A stretch of DNA of 64,000 nucleotides from Butyrivibrio sp. VCB2006 (GCF_000420945.1 NZ_ATVX01000005.1:62001-126000), one strand, 5' to 3'. Positions 25,604 through 35,305 are shown, counted from the first letter of the stretch. Notes: generated by a model from the sequence alone, not told the origin. Made by a program: numbers and translations.

Positions 25604-26869
25604 ATGAAAAAACCTGAGTTACTGATTCCGGCAAGTAGTTTGGAAGTATTAAAAACAGCTGTTATGTTTGGCGCAGATGCTGTTTTCATCGGAGGAGATG
25701 CCTTTGGACTGCGTGCTAAGGCCAAGAATTTCAGCCCGGAGGAAATGAAAGAGGGTATTGAGTTTGCGCATGCTCACGGAGTTAAGGTGCATGTAACAGT
25801 TAATATCCTTGCCCATAACTATGACCTTGACGGAGTGGAGAAATATCTTCATGAACTTAAGGAACTTAAACCGGATGCGCTTATTATTGCGGATCCCGGA
25901 ATATTTATGAAGGCCAGAAGAATTTGCCCTGAAATAGACATTCATGTATCAACTCAGGCTAACAATACTAACTATGAGACCTACAATTTCTGGTATGAAC
26001 TTGGCGCTAAAAGAGTAGTTGCCGCCAGAGAATTATCTCTTCGTGAGATTAAGGAGATTACTTCAAAGATTCCGGATGATCTGGAAATGGAGTGCTTTAT
26101 TCATGGTGCTATGTGTATTTCCTATTCCGGAAGATGTCTTCTATCCAACTACTTCACCGGAAGAGATGCCAACAAGGGCGCTTGTACACACCCTTGCAGA
26201 TGGAAATACGCTGTTGTGGAAGAAAAAAGACCCGGAGAGTACCTTCCTGTCTATGAGAATGAGAGAGGAACTTATATCTTTAACTCCAAGGATCTGTGCA
26301 TGATCGAGCATATTCCTGAGATGGTGGATGCTGATATCGACAGCTTCAAGATCGAAGGCAGAATGAAGACAGCTCTTTATGTTGCTACAGTTGCCAGAAC
26401 TTATAGAAAAGCTATTGATGACTATTTTGAATCTGAGGACAAGTACAGGGAGAATATGCCCTGGTATCTTGATCAGATTTCCAAGTGCACATATCGTCAG
26501 TTCACTACAGGCTTCTACTTTGGCAAACCAAGTGACGAGACTCAGATCTATGACAACAATACCTATGTAAACGAGTACATTTACCTTGGTATTGTAGGCG
26601 ATATTGACGAGAGAGGATGCGCTAAGTTCGAGCAGAGAAATAAATTCTCTGTTGGTGATGAAATCGAGATCATGAAGCCTGACGGAACCGATGTTAAGGT
26701 TAAGGTAGAGGCTATGTACGCAGAGGATGGAACTCCTGTGGAGTCCTGCCCTCATTCCAAGCAGACTCTTTTTGTAAAGTTATCCGAGACTCCTGAGAGG
26801 TACGATGTTCTCAGAGTGAAGGCAAAAGAAGCTACTGAAGAAATTAATACACCGGATTGCGGTATTTAA
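25604..26869 (+). CDS. Peptidase U32 family protein, TrhP-like tRNA hydroxylation enzyme
   Basis: A 421-residue protein of the U32 family. It shows the family pattern: ELLIPASSLEVLKTAVMFGADAVFIGG at the start, HVSTQANNTN, ELSLREIKEI, then the signature MECFIHGAMCISYSGRCLLSNYFTGRDANKGACTHPCRW split around its cysteines (likely iron-sulfur ligands), and FKIEGRMKT. Such proteins (TrhP, formerly annotated as collagenase-like peptidases) hydroxylate U34 of tRNA using prephenate. The adjacent TrmR-like gene supports this over a peptidase role. The start at 25604 has GGAG 6 bases upstream; the ATG at 25592 overlaps that site. Confidence 0.85.
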   Translation: MKKPELLIPASSLEVLKTAVMFGADAVFIGGDAFGLRAKAKNFSPEEMKEGIEFAHAHGVKVHVTVNILAHNYDLDGVEKYLHELKELKPDALIIADPGIFMKARRICPEIDIHVSTQANNTNYETYNFWYELGAKRVVAARELSLREIKEITSKIPDDLEMECFIHGAMCISYSGRCLLSNYFTGRDANKGACTHPCRWKYAVVEEKRPGEYLPVYENERGTYIFNSKDLCMIEHIPEMVDADIDSFKIEGRMKTALYVATVARTYRKAIDDYFESEDKYRENMPWYLDQISKCTYRQFTTGFYFGKPSDETQIYDNNTYVNEYIYLGIVGDIDERGCAKFEQRNKFSVGDEIEIMKPDGTDVKVKVEAMYAEDGTPVESCPHSKQTLFVKLSETPERYDVLRVKAKEATEEINTPDCGI

Positions 26870-26876
26870 CAGCTGA

Positions 26877-26910
26877 TCAGATGTTGCTATATGGTGACAT
26901 CTGATTTCTG
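26877..26910 (+). terminator. Weak terminator-like hairpin after the U32 gene
   Basis: ATCAGATGT (26877-26885) and ACATCTGAT (26897-26905) form a 9 bp stem followed by TTTCTG. The T tract is short. Confidence 0.5.
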
Positions 26911-27021
26911 CTATAAAAAATACTTTGCGATTTCCATATCTTGTTGTAAGATGTATTTGTTTTTATGCATTTTTCTGCGGTTATCGATTGAATAAATTGT
27001 GCGAAAGGAATGTGGAATTAC

Positions 27022-29133
27022 ATGGGTAACAATGTAAATGTAGAAGAGATTTTCGGACAGAACGTCTTTACTCTTGCCAAGATGAGAGAGCGTCTTCCCA
27101 AGAATGTTTACAAGGATGTTGTAAACGTTACTGAGCATGGCGGAGAATTGTCCAAGGAGTCAGCTGATGTTGTAGCTAACGCAATGAAGGAGTGGGCAGT
27201 AGAGCACGGCGCTACTCACTATACTCATTGGTTCCAGCCACTTACAGGTATTACTGCTGAGAAGCATGATTCTTTTGTTGGCAGCGCTGACAAGGATGGA
27301 AGAATGATCACCTCTTTCTCTGGAAAAGAACTTATTAAGGGCGAGCCTGATGCTTCATCATTCCCTTCAGGAGGTCTTCGTGCCACATTCGAGGCAAGAG
27401 GCTATACAACCTGGGACATCACATCACCTGCTTTCCTCAAGGAATCAGGCGCGGGCGTTACACTTTGCATTCCTACCGCTTTCTGTTCATATACAGGAGA
27501 GGCTCTCGATAAGAAGACTCCACTTCTTCGTTCCATGGAGGCTATTAACAGAGAGGCTCTTAGAATTGTAAGACTATTTGGTAATACTACTGCTACTAAG
27601 GTTAACGTTTCCGTAGGACCTGAGCAGGAATATTTCCTTGTGGACTGGGATAAGTCCATGAAACGTGAAGACCTTATTTTTACAGGAAGAACTCTTTTCG
27701 GTGCTCAGCCACCTAAGGGACAGGAGATGGAGGACCACTACTTTGGTGTAATCCGTGAGAGAGTCGGAGAGTTCATGAAGGATCTCAATGTAGAGCTTTG
27801 GAAGCTTGGAGTTCCTGATAAGACACAGCACAACGAGGTTGCTCCTGGACAGCACGAGCTTGCTCCTGTTTATGAGACAGCCAACATTGCTGTAGATCAC
27901 AACCAGATCATAATGGAGACCATGAAGCGTGTTGCTGAGCATCACCACATGAGATGCCTTCTTCACGAGAAGCCATTTGCAGGTGTAAATGGTTCTGGTA
28001 AGCATGATAACTGGTCACTTTGCACAGATGACGGAGTTAACCTTCTTGATCCAGGTGATACTCCTAATAAGAATATTCAGTTCCTTTTTGTACTGGCTTG
28101 TATCCTCAAGGCAGTTGATACTCACGCAGATCTTCTCAGACAGAGTGCATCAGATGTTGGTAATGACCACAGACTTGGCGCTAACGAGGCTCCTCCAGCT
28201 ATTATTTCTGTATTCCTTGGAGAACAGCTTGAGGATGTAGTAAGACAGCTTATTGAGACAGGTGTTGCCAAGTCCAGTAAGAGAGGTGGCAAGCTCAAGA
28301 CTGGTGTTTCTACACTTCCTGAGTTTGAAAAAGACGCTACTGACAGAAACAGAACATCACCATTTGCTTTCACAGGTAATAAGTTTGAGTTCAGAATGGT
28401 TGGCTCATCTGATTCTATGGCCAGCTCCAACACAACTCTCAACACTATTGTTGCTGAGGCTTTCTGTGAGGCTGCTGATAAGCTTGAAAAGGCCAAGAAT
28501 TTTGATGAGGCAGTACATGATCTGATCAAGGAATACCTTACAGATCATCAGAGAATTATTTTCAACGGCGATGGATATTCAGATGCATGGGTAGAAGAGG
28601 CTAAGAGACGTGGACTTCCTAACATCGCATCTACTATTGAAGCTGCTGATACACTTACTACCAAGAAGGCTATTGAGCTCTTTGAGAGCTTTGGTGTATA
28701 TACCAAGACAGAGCTTGAGTCAAGAAAAGAGATTATTTTTGAATCTTATGCCAAGACTATCAATATTGAAGCACTTACCATGATAGACATGGCATCCAAG
28801 CAGATCATTCCTGCTGTTATGAAGTATGCTGGAAGACTTGCTGGCGATGTTAATGCTATCAAGGCTGCTGGAGTTGATGCTTCAGTTCAGACTGATGAGC
28901 TTAAGGAAATTCAGAGTAACCTTAGCAAGATGAAGAAGGCTCTTGATGATCTCAAGAAGCTTGAGGCTAAGGCTGGTAAGATTTCAAATCAGAGAGAACT
29001 TGCTTTCTTCTATAAGGATAAGGTTAGACCTGTAATGACAGCACTCAGAGAGCCTGCTGATGCTCTTGAGATGCTTGTAGATAAAAAAGATTGGCCATTC
29101 CCAACATACGCTGATCTTTTATTTGAAGGCTGA
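27022..29133 (+). CDS. glnN: Glutamine synthetase type III
   Basis: A 703-residue ATP-dependent ammonia-assimilating enzyme making glutamine from glutamate. The length and segments [59 protein letters not shown] and [14 protein letters not shown] match GSIII, the large form common in Bacteroides and Clostridia. The start is uncertain: the ATG at 27010 follows AAGGA with no spacer, so the ATG at 27022 (about 11 bases from AAAGGAA) is preferred. It stands alone, without glutamate synthase or a GlnR-type gene nearby. Confidence 0.95.
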   Translation: MGNNVNVEEIFGQNVFTLAKMRERLPKNVYKDVVNVTEHGGELSKESADVVANAMKEWAVEHGATHYTHWFQPLTGITAEKHDSFVGSADKDGRMITSFSGKELIKGEPDASSFPSGGLRATFEARGYTTWDITSPAFLKESGAGVTLCIPTAFCSYTGEALDKKTPLLRSMEAINREALRIVRLFGNTTATKVNVSVGPEQEYFLVDWDKSMKREDLIFTGRTLFGAQPPKGQEMEDHYFGVIRERVGEFMKDLNVELWKLGVPDKTQHNEVAPGQHELAPVYETANIAVDHNQIIMETMKRVAEHHHMRCLLHEKPFAGVNGSGKHDNWSLCTDDGVNLLDPGDTPNKNIQFLFVLACILKAVDTHADLLRQSASDVGNDHRLGANEAPPAIISVFLGEQLEDVVRQLIETGVAKSSKRGGKLKTGVSTLPEFEKDATDRNRTSPFAFTGNKFEFRMVGSSDSMASSNTTLNTIVAEAFCEAADKLEKAKNFDEAVHDLIKEYLTDHQRIIFNGDGYSDAWVEEAKRRGLPNIASTIEAADTLTTKKAIELFESFGVYTKTELESRKEIIFESYAKTINIEALTMIDMASKQIIPAVMKYAGRLAGDVNAIKAAGVDASVQTDELKEIQSNLSKMKKALDDLKKLEAKAGKISNQRELAFFYKDKVRPVMTALREPADALEMLVDKKDWPFPTYADLLFEG

Positions 29134-29137
29134 TATT

Positions 29138-29180
29138 TACTGCCATTCGCGTTATTTCAAATGCGAATGGCAGTATTGAT
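29138..29180 (+). terminator. Hairpin after glnN, probable terminator
   Basis: TACTGCCATTCGC (29138-29150) and GCGAATGGCAGTA (29163-29175) form a perfect 13 bp stem. The following bases (TTGATATT) are only partly T-rich. Confidence 0.65.
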
Positions 29181-29223
29181 ATTAATCGTTATAACGATTT
29201 TTATAAAAATTTTAAAAAAGTGC

Positions 29224-29252
29224 TTGCATTTTATTATTTACCTGCGTATAAT
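29224..29252 (+). promoter_or_regulatory. Promoter of the tRNA-Gln gene
   Basis: TTGCAT (29224-29229), 17 bases, and a perfect TATAAT (29247-29252), placing transcription start about 7 bases before the tRNA. Confidence 0.8.
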
Positions 29253-29265
29253 TACTTCTTGTCGA

Positions 29266-29338
29266 TGGGCTATCGCCAAGCGGTAAGGCAACGGACTCTG
29301 ACTCCGTCATTACGTAGGTTCGAATCCTACTAGCCCAG
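29266..29338 (+). tRNA. tRNA-Gln (anticodon CUG)
   Basis: A full cloverleaf: acceptor stem TGGGCTA/TAGCCCA, D arm, anticodon stem ACGGA/TCCGT around the loop CTCTGAC (anticodon CTG, reading CAG), and T arm GTAGG-TTCGAAT-CCTAC. The discriminator base is G; CCA is not encoded. It has its own promoter and terminator. Confidence 0.95.
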
Positions 29339-29345
29339 CTTTCAA

Positions 29346-29379
29346 AACGAGATTGGCTTTTCCAATCTCGTTTTTTTTA
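29346..29379 (+). terminator. Intrinsic terminator after tRNA-Gln
   Basis: AACGAGATTGG and CCAATCTCGTT form a perfect 11 bp stem with a five-base loop and a run of eight T. Confidence 0.9.
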
Positions 29380-29430
29380 TATCATGATATACTGTTAGCA
29401 AAACTATTTTAGCCTATGTAGGAGGCCCAT

Positions 29431-30156
29431 ATGTACAGCTTTGATTCCCGGATCAGATACAGTGAAGTAGATAGTAGTGCAGTATTGACCATAGAGTCTT
29501 TAATTGATTATTTCCAGGATTGTTCCACCTTCCAGACTCAGGATGGCCCTGCCACTATGGAGTATCTTAGAGAAAAAGGGATTGCCTGGGTACTTAACTC
29601 CTGGCAGATAGAGATAAAAAGACTCCCCAAGCTCTGCGAAGAGGTTACGATTGGTACAATTCCTTACACCTTAAAGGGACCTATGGGACTTCGTAATTTC
29701 TTTATGAAGACCAGGGATGGGGAAATGCTGGCAGTAGCCAATTCTGTTTGGACATTGTTTGATTTTGTGAAGGGTGTGCCTACAAGAGTTACGCCGGAGA
29801 TTATAGATGCCTATCCTATTGAGGATAAGATGGAAATGGACTACAAGGATAGGAAAATTGCCATTCCAGAGGGAAATTCCAGGGTAGCAGAGGAAATAGT
29901 TGTAAGGAAGCACCATTTGGACACCAATAACCATGTTAATAACGGACAGTACATCAGAATGGCTATGGAAAGCCTTTCCGACAAGGACAAGAATATTGTT
30001 TCTTTGAGAGCTGAGTACAAGAAACAGGCTCTTTTAGGGGATGTATTATATCCGGTTGTGGTTAAGAGTATTATGGGTGATAATATTATTTATACAGTTA
30101 GTCTGAATGACAAGAACGAGGAAAGCGTATGCGTTGTTCAGTTTGAAACTAATTAA
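29431..30156 (+). CDS. Acyl-ACP thioesterase
   Basis: A 241-residue double hot-dog thioesterase of the FatA/FatB-like bacterial family, which releases fatty acids from acyl carrier protein. The first hot-dog has SEVDSSAVLTIESLIDYFQDCSTFQT and the segment GIAWVLNSWQIEIKRLP; the second has LDTNNHVNNGQYIRMA, the family's catalytic Asp/Asn/His region. AGGAGG precedes the ATG. It is likely cytosolic and monocistronic or followed by the CvfB-like gene; no other fatty acid gene lies nearby. Confidence 0.9.
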   Translation: MYSFDSRIRYSEVDSSAVLTIESLIDYFQDCSTFQTQDGPATMEYLREKGIAWVLNSWQIEIKRLPKLCEEVTIGTIPYTLKGPMGLRNFFMKTRDGEMLAVANSVWTLFDFVKGVPTRVTPEIIDAYPIEDKMEMDYKDRKIAIPEGNSRVAEEIVVRKHHLDTNNHVNNGQYIRMAMESLSDKDKNIVSLRAEYKKQALLGDVLYPVVVKSIMGDNIIYTVSLNDKNEESVCVVQFETN

Positions 30157-30215
30157 GATCATGCAGTAGTGTTTAGCATGTTGATGGCATGCCAAAAGAA
30201 AGGACGGAAGACATT

Positions 30216-31046
30216 ATGATTAAACTTGGAGAGAAGCAGAAGCTTACAGTTGTTAAGAAGGTAGACTTTGGTGTATACCTTGCAGAGGAAGGCGCGGAGG
30301 ATAAAGTTCTTTTACCTATCAAGCAGGTTCCTGCAGGTACAGAGGTTGGTTCCGAGATCGAGGTGTTCATCTACAAGGATTCGGATGACAGACTTATTGC
30401 TACAACCAAAGAGCCCAAGATAATGCTGGGAGATGTAAGAGTTCTCAAGGTAAAAGAAACCAGCAAAATCGGAGCATTTATGGATTGGGGCCTTGAAAAG
30501 GATGTACTGCTTCCATTCAGAGAGCAGACAAGAAAGGTTAAGGCCGGAGAGGAAGTTCTGTGTGCCCTTTATGTGGACAAGAGCAGCCGTCTTGCTGTGA
30601 CGATGAATGTTTATCCATATCTTAAGTGCAACAGCCCATACTCCAAGGATGACAAGGTAATCGGAACCGTTTATGAGCTCAGCGATAATTTCGGAGCTTT
30701 CGTTGCGGTTGATGATATTTATTCAGGACTTATTCCCAAGAAAGAGCTCTTTGGCAATGTGAAGATCGGAGACAGCGTTAACGCCAGAATCACCTCGGTC
30801 AAGGAAGATGGCAGACTTAATCTCAGTATCAGAGAAAAGGCTTATCTTCAGATGGACGAGGATGCTCAGAAGCTTATGGAGATGATTGAAAAAGGCGGCG
30901 GCAGGCTTCCATTTACGGACAAGGCTTCACCTGAACTTATCAGAGAAAAGACTCAGATGAGTAAGAACGAATTTAAGAGAGCCGTTGGACGACTTCTCAA
31001 GGAAGGTCGTATTACAATCGGCAAAGACAGCATAGATAAGATTTGA
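30216..31046 (+). CDS. CvfB-like S1 domain RNA-binding protein
   Basis: A 276-residue protein of the CvfB family. It starts with an S1-like repeat (KLTVVKKVDFGVYLAEE), has a second S1-like repeat (VLKVKETSKIGAFMDWGLEKDVLLPF) and a third (VIGTVYELSDNFGAFVAVDDIYSGLIPKKEL), and ends in a winged helix (MSKNEFKRAVGRLLKEGRITI). CvfB in Staphylococcus binds RNA and affects virulence gene expression. The start at 30216 fits the family; an in-frame ATG at 30189 lacks a better ribosome binding site. Confidence 0.85.
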   Translation: MIKLGEKQKLTVVKKVDFGVYLAEEGAEDKVLLPIKQVPAGTEVGSEIEVFIYKDSDDRLIATTKEPKIMLGDVRVLKVKETSKIGAFMDWGLEKDVLLPFREQTRKVKAGEEVLCALYVDKSSRLAVTMNVYPYLKCNSPYSKDDKVIGTVYELSDNFGAFVAVDDIYSGLIPKKELFGNVKIGDSVNARITSVKEDGRLNLSIREKAYLQMDEDAQKLMEMIEKGGGRLPFTDKASPELIREKTQMSKNEFKRAVGRLLKEGRITIGKDSIDKI

Positions 31047-31056
31047 GGTTGAGATT

Positions 31057-31983
31057 ATGGATTATAGGAGAGCAAACAGAACATATTTGTATATGATTTT
31101 GGCCACCCTTGGCCTGGTACTTGTTCTCTCTTTGTGGTATCTGAACGGTGGATCGGAAATATCTATTTTAGCCAACAATATACTAAGTGAGGCTGTTGTG
31201 CTGATACCGGCTATAGCAGCTGTTTTGTACAGCGGAGAGAAGTTTTCGGTACTTATACCATTTCGAAAAATAAAAGTGACTTCCGTAGTCCTTATTGTAG
31301 TTTATGTTATAACTCTTTTCCCGATGGTTGCATTTGTAAATTCCATATCAATGCTGTTTGTGGAAAATGCGGTGGCGGCTATTAGCGATGATGTTCTCAA
31401 GATGCCGATGTGGGTCATGTTCTTGTCCATCGGAATCCTTGGACCATTCGTGGAAGAGGTGATATTTAGAGGCGTTATCCTTCAGAGCTACCAGAGAACC
31501 GGAAGAATAATAGGATCTATTCTGTTGTCATCCATTCTTTTTGGAATGATGCATATGAACTTTAACCAGTTTGCCTATGGCGTTGCTATGGGAATCATGC
31601 TCGCTCTTTTGGTTGAGGCCACAGGTACAGTGCTGGCATCATTTATAGCTCATGCAGTATTTAACTCCATTGAAGTTGTGATGATGTATGTAAACAGTGA
31701 TGCCATTGATGAGGCGTCTGAGCTTGCAAGTGACTATATGGGACAGCTTGGAGGAACGGTTTCAACAATTATCTACCACGCATACCTTTTGGTGGCGGCA
31801 GTTCTTTTTACAACTCTTGCACTATTGATTGTAAGGAAGATATCAGAGAATGAGGGAAGAAAAGAGTTCCTTTTATCGATTCCACACTGCAGGAAGCAGG
31901 GCTATAAGCTTGTGACAATTCCGCTTATCATTGCCATGGTGATTGCTGTTGGATTTATGTTTTTTTCCATTGCGTACGTATAA
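31057..31983 (+). CDS. CPBP family intramembrane metalloprotease
   Basis: A 308-residue polytopic membrane protein with about eight helices. The active-site motifs of the CPBP (Abi/CAAX) family are present: EEVIFRG at residues 133-139 (EExxxR), FGMMHMNFNQF with the second metal ligand, and FIAHAVFNSIE with the third. Family members cut prenylated or membrane proteins, or act in bacteriocin immunity and signalling. No substrate can be inferred here. It starts 10 bases after the CvfB-like gene. Confidence 0.88.
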   Translation: MDYRRANRTYLYMILATLGLVLVLSLWYLNGGSEISILANNILSEAVVLIPAIAAVLYSGEKFSVLIPFRKIKVTSVVLIVVYVITLFPMVAFVNSISMLFVENAVAAISDDVLKMPMWVMFLSIGILGPFVEEVIFRGVILQSYQRTGRIIGSILLSSILFGMMHMNFNQFAYGVAMGIMLALLVEATGTVLASFIAHAVFNSIEVVMMYVNSDAIDEASELASDYMGQLGGTVSTIIYHAYLLVAAVLFTTLALLIVRKISENEGRKEFLLSIPHCRKQGYKLVTIPLIIAMVIAVGFMFFSIAYV

Positions 31984-31992
31984 CATGAAGAA

Positions 31993-32025
31993 CCCCATAA
32001 CCTTGCGGTTATGGGGCCTTTTGTT
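31993..32025 (+). terminator. Intrinsic terminator after the CPBP gene
   Basis: CCCCATAACC-TTGC-GGTTATGGGG is a perfect 10 bp stem followed by CCTTTTGTTT. It lies between two converging genes and may help both. Confidence 0.85.
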
Positions 32026-32027
32026 TC

Positions 32028-32216
32028 TCAGATCCTAATATCGAAATTGGCGCCGATATTGGGGTTTACAGATAATTCTGCTGCGGAGTCAATTGTTGAT
32101 ACTAGCGCTTCTCCAGCGCTCTCCATAGTATCGAGACTCTTAGCCAGTACCGCTACGCCAACGTCGTTTAGTACCTTGTTCTGAGATAGTGCCATTGATA
32201 AAGCGGGAATATCCAT
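32028..32216 (-). CDS. YjfB family putative motility protein
   Basis: A 62-residue protein that matches the YjfB family (PF14070), small motility-associated proteins: MDIPALSMALSQNKVLNDVGVAV at the start and SVNPNIGANFDI at the end are the two conserved ends of that family. The start at 32216 has AGGAGG 5 bases upstream; a GTG at 32222 overlaps it. A sigma-28-like promoter lies about 80 bases upstream, which fits flagellar regulation. The precise role is unknown. Confidence 0.75.
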   Translation of the reverse strand: MDIPALSMALSQNKVLNDVGVAVLAKSLDTMESAGEALVSTIDSAAELSVNPNIGANFDIRI

Positions 32217-32294
32217 AAGCACCTCCTGTGCAACTGCAATGTAACTTCAGATCCCATGGGGATCCGCGCACATATACACTTTATCCTATCTTTT

Positions 32295-32322
32295 ATATCG
32301 ACATTTTTTTCTATGAGCCTTA
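32295..32322 (-). promoter_or_regulatory. Sigma-28 (SigD)-like promoter of the YjfB gene
   Basis: On the minus strand TAAG (32322-32319), 16 bases, GTCGATAT (32302-32295) is close to the flagellar sigma consensus TAAA-N15-GCCGATAT. No good sigma-A promoter is visible for this gene. Confidence 0.5.
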
Positions 32323-32502
32323 GATTCCTAAAGGCTTTCTTCCACACAAAAAAAGAAGTCCGTTTTTGTAGATTTTGACGATGAAATCAAAAAAATGAAC
32401 AAAAAACAGCTATAATGAGGTAGATTTTTTTGTACATTTATATTAAAATGACAATAGTTTTTATTATCGCAGCGGTTTATCAGGTTGCAGAAAGAGTGAT
32501 AA

Positions 32503-33585
32503 ATGATTTCTAATCAAATTCTCCAGAATACAATTGATGGACTTAAGACTATCGCACACGTTGATCTCTGTGTGCTTGATATTGATGGCAAGGAGGTTGC
32601 ATCTACATCAAGTGATATAGGCAACGTATCTGTTCCTGCCAGAAATTTTGTGGATTCACCTGCAGATTCTCAGGAAATCCAGGGACACCAGTATTTTAAA
32701 ATTTATGATGAACAGCAACTTGAGTACATTCTGATTTGTACTGGTAGTGGAGAGAATACTTATATGCTGGGCAAGATGATTGCCTATCAGATACAGAGTC
32801 TTTTGGTTGCTTACAAAGAGAGATTCGACAAAGACAACTTTATCAAGAACCTTCTTCTTGATAATCTGCTTTTGGTTGATATTTACTCAAGGGCCAAGAA
32901 ACTCCATATTCAAACCGATGCCAAGAGAGTGGCTATGATCATCGAGTCTGTAAATGGCCGCGATAACAACGCTCTTGAGATTACAAGGACTCATTTCGGA
33001 AACGGAAATGACTTTGTTACTGAAGTTGATGAGGACAACGTTATTGTTGTCAAGGATGTGAGCGATATGCTCAAGCCATCCGAGATTTCCAAGGTTGCAG
33101 AGGAAATGCTGCAGACACTTGAAAAAGAGGGACTTAGCGGCGTAAGAGTTGCTTACGGTACTGTAGTGGGCGAGATCAAAGAGGTTTCCCGTTCCTACAA
33201 AGAGGCTAAGATGGCTCTGGATGTAGGCAAGATCTTCTTCGATGAGAGAAAGGTTATTTGCTACAGCGAGCTGGGAATCGGTCGACTTATTTACCAGCTT
33301 CCAATACCTCTTTGCAAGATGTTTATCAAGGAAATATTCGGGGGAAGAAATCCGGACGACTTCGATCAAGAAACCCTTACTACTATCGACAAGTTCTTTG
33401 AGAACAGTCTTAATGTTTCTGAGACATCAAGACAGCTCTTTATTCACAGAAATACTCTTGTGTACAGACTGGACAAGCTGCAGAAGAGTACAGGACTTGA
33501 TCTTAGAGTATTTGATGATGCGATCACCTTTAAGATTGCGCTGATGGTTGTAAGATACATGAAGTATATGGAGAAATTTACTTGA
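32503..33585 (+). CDS. PucR/CdaR-type helix-turn-helix regulator
   Basis: A 360-residue transcription regulator. The N-terminal 130 residues form a sensory region of the carbohydrate-diacid-regulator type (LCVLDIDGKEVASTSSD). The middle is a GGDEF-like degenerate domain (VRVAYGTVVGEIKEVSRSYKEAKMALDVG) typical of the PucR/CdaR group. The C-terminus is the PucR helix-turn-helix (LNVSETSRQLFIHRNTLVYRLDKLQ). The ligand is unknown. It is followed 69 bases later by ftsE, and whether it controls the ftsEX operon is not known. Confidence 0.82.
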   Translation: MISNQILQNTIDGLKTIAHVDLCVLDIDGKEVASTSSDIGNVSVPARNFVDSPADSQEIQGHQYFKIYDEQQLEYILICTGSGENTYMLGKMIAYQIQSLLVAYKERFDKDNFIKNLLLDNLLLVDIYSRAKKLHIQTDAKRVAMIIESVNGRDNNALEITRTHFGNGNDFVTEVDEDNVIVVKDVSDMLKPSEISKVAEEMLQTLEKEGLSGVRVAYGTVVGEIKEVSRSYKEAKMALDVGKIFFDERKVICYSELGIGRLIYQLPIPLCKMFIKEIFGGRNPDDFDQETLTTIDKFFENSLNVSETSRQLFIHRNTLVYRLDKLQKSTGLDLRVFDDAITFKIALMVVRYMKYMEKFT

Positions 33586-33654
33586 TAAAAGGGTTCAGAA
33601 ACATGGCACTGTAATTCGCCATGAGATAGTTACATTCGGATCCGGGGGAGATTT

Positions 33655-34395
33655 ATGGAAAGATCATACAAAAGAAAAAGAATAAACAGGCAGATTCCGG
33701 AGGATGAGGTTATCACGCTTGAAAACGTGACTAAATCTTATTCTACGGGTGCGCCGGCTTTAAACGGAGTCACCCTTCATATCAAGAGGGGTGAATTTGT
33801 TTTTATTGTGGGAGATAGTGGATCAGGTAAGTCTACGCTGATCAAGCTCCTCCTTCGTGAACTTGTGCCTACAGACGGTGAGATCACTGTTCTGGGCTAT
33901 AACCTTAGGAGAATCAAGCACAGCAAGATTCCTAAGTTCAGAAGAAATCTGGGAATTGTATTCCAGGATTTCCGTCTTCTCAAGGACAGAAACGTGTATG
34001 AGAACGTTGCTTTTGCGCAGAGAATTGTGCAGACTCCTACAAGAGAGATCAAGCGAAACGTTCCTTCAATACTTGCCACAGTTAACCTGGCCGGCAAGTA
34101 CAAGAGTAAGATAAATCAGTTGTCAGGTGGTGAGCAGCAGAGAGTTGCTCTTGCGAGAGCGCTGGTCAACAGACCTGCTATTTTGCTTGCGGACGAGCCT
34201 ACAGGAAACCTTGATCCTAACAATTCATGGGAAATTATGAAGCTCATGGAGCAGATTAATGAGAACGGTACAACTGTTATCGTGGTTACACATAACAGAG
34301 AAATCGTTAATGCCATGAAGAAACGAGTTATTACCATGAAAAAAGGCGTCATTATAGAAGACGAGGAAGAAGGTATGTACATCGATGAGGATTAA
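33655..34395 (+). CDS. ftsE: Cell division ATP-binding protein FtsE
   Basis: A 246-residue ABC ATPase that with FtsX controls peptidoglycan hydrolases at the septum. Walker A GDSGSGKST is at residues 53-61; the signature LSGGEQQRVALARAL and Walker B ILLADEPTGNLDP follow. IVFQDFRLLKDRNVYENVAFA matches the FtsE Q-loop. An unusual basic N-terminal stretch of about 20 residues precedes the domain. It overlaps ftsX by 11 bases. Confidence 0.95.
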   Translation: MERSYKRKRINRQIPEDEVITLENVTKSYSTGAPALNGVTLHIKRGEFVFIVGDSGSGKSTLIKLLLRELVPTDGEITVLGYNLRRIKHSKIPKFRRNLGIVFQDFRLLKDRNVYENVAFAQRIVQTPTREIKRNVPSILATVNLAGKYKSKINQLSGGEQQRVALARALVNRPAILLADEPTGNLDPNNSWEIMKLMEQINENGTTVIVVTHNREIVNAMKKRVITMKKGVIIEDEEEGMYIDED

Positions 34396-35281
34396 TAGTT
34401 TCTTTTACACTATTGGACAGGGCTTCAAAAACCTGGGCAGAAATAAGTGGTACACACTGGCTTCTGTAGCGACTATAAGCGCATGCTTATTCTTGTTCGG
34501 CATTTTCTATTCAATAATCACTAACTTCCAGCACGTTGTTAAGACTGCTGAGGAAGGCGTATCTGTAACAGTATTCTTCAATGAAGGTACCACAGAGGAC
34601 CAGATCCTTGCAGTTAAGAGTGATCTTGAGAAAAGAGCTGAAGTAAGAGAGATAGTATATGTTTCCGCAGATGAGGCCTGGGAAGGCTTCAAGCAGGAAT
34701 ACCTTGGAGAATATGCTGACGGCTTTACAGAGAATCCTCTTGCGGATTCTGCAAACCTTCAGATTTATCTTAATGATGTATCTTTGCAGCCCGCGCTTGT
34801 TACGTATGCAGAGTCCATAACGGTTGTCAGAGAGGTTAACAGATCAGAGGTTACAGCTACCACACTTAGCGGAGTCAATAAGCTTATTGCTTATGTATCC
34901 GGTGGTATTATCATTATTCTTTTGCTGGTATCAATATTCCTTATCAGCAACACAGTAACCATGGGTATTGCTGTCCGGAAGGATGAGATCAATATCATGA
35001 AGTATATCGGTGCTACAGACTTCTTTGTAAGAGCGCCTTTTGTGGTTGAGGGTATTCTCATCGGAATAATAGGATCAATAATACCGCTCGTTATTGTATA
35101 TTTTGTTTATACAAAGGCAATTGAATACGTTGCATCTAAGTTTACTATGCTCAGCTCCCTGCTGAACTTTTTGCCTGTAGATGTTGTTTACAATAAGCTA
35201 ATACCTATTTCTCTGGCTATAGGTATCGGTATTGGTTTCTTTGGAAGTTTCACCACAGTCAGAAAGCACTTGCATGTGTAA
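34385..35281 (+). CDS. ftsX: Cell division protein FtsX (permease-like)
   Basis: A 298-residue membrane protein with four helices and a large extracellular domain between helices 1 and 2. The start INSFFYTIGQGFKNLGRNKW and the TVTMGIAVRKDEINIMKYIGATDFFVRAPFVVEG segment are typical of FtsX. It passes the FtsE ATPase signal to an outside hydrolase, here likely the M23 protein encoded next. Its start lies within the end of ftsE. Confidence 0.94.
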   Translation: MRINSFFYTIGQGFKNLGRNKWYTLASVATISACLFLFGIFYSIITNFQHVVKTAEEGVSVTVFFNEGTTEDQILAVKSDLEKRAEVREIVYVSADEAWEGFKQEYLGEYADGFTENPLADSANLQIYLNDVSLQPALVTYAESITVVREVNRSEVTATTLSGVNKLIAYVSGGIIIILLLVSIFLISNTVTMGIAVRKDEINIMKYIGATDFFVRAPFVVEGILIGIIGSIIPLVIVYFVYTKAIEYVASKFTMLSSLLNFLPVDVVYNKLIPISLAIGIGIGFFGSFTTVRKHLHV

Positions 35282-35305
35282 TTCGGAAAGGGAAGTTTAT
35301 TTGGT

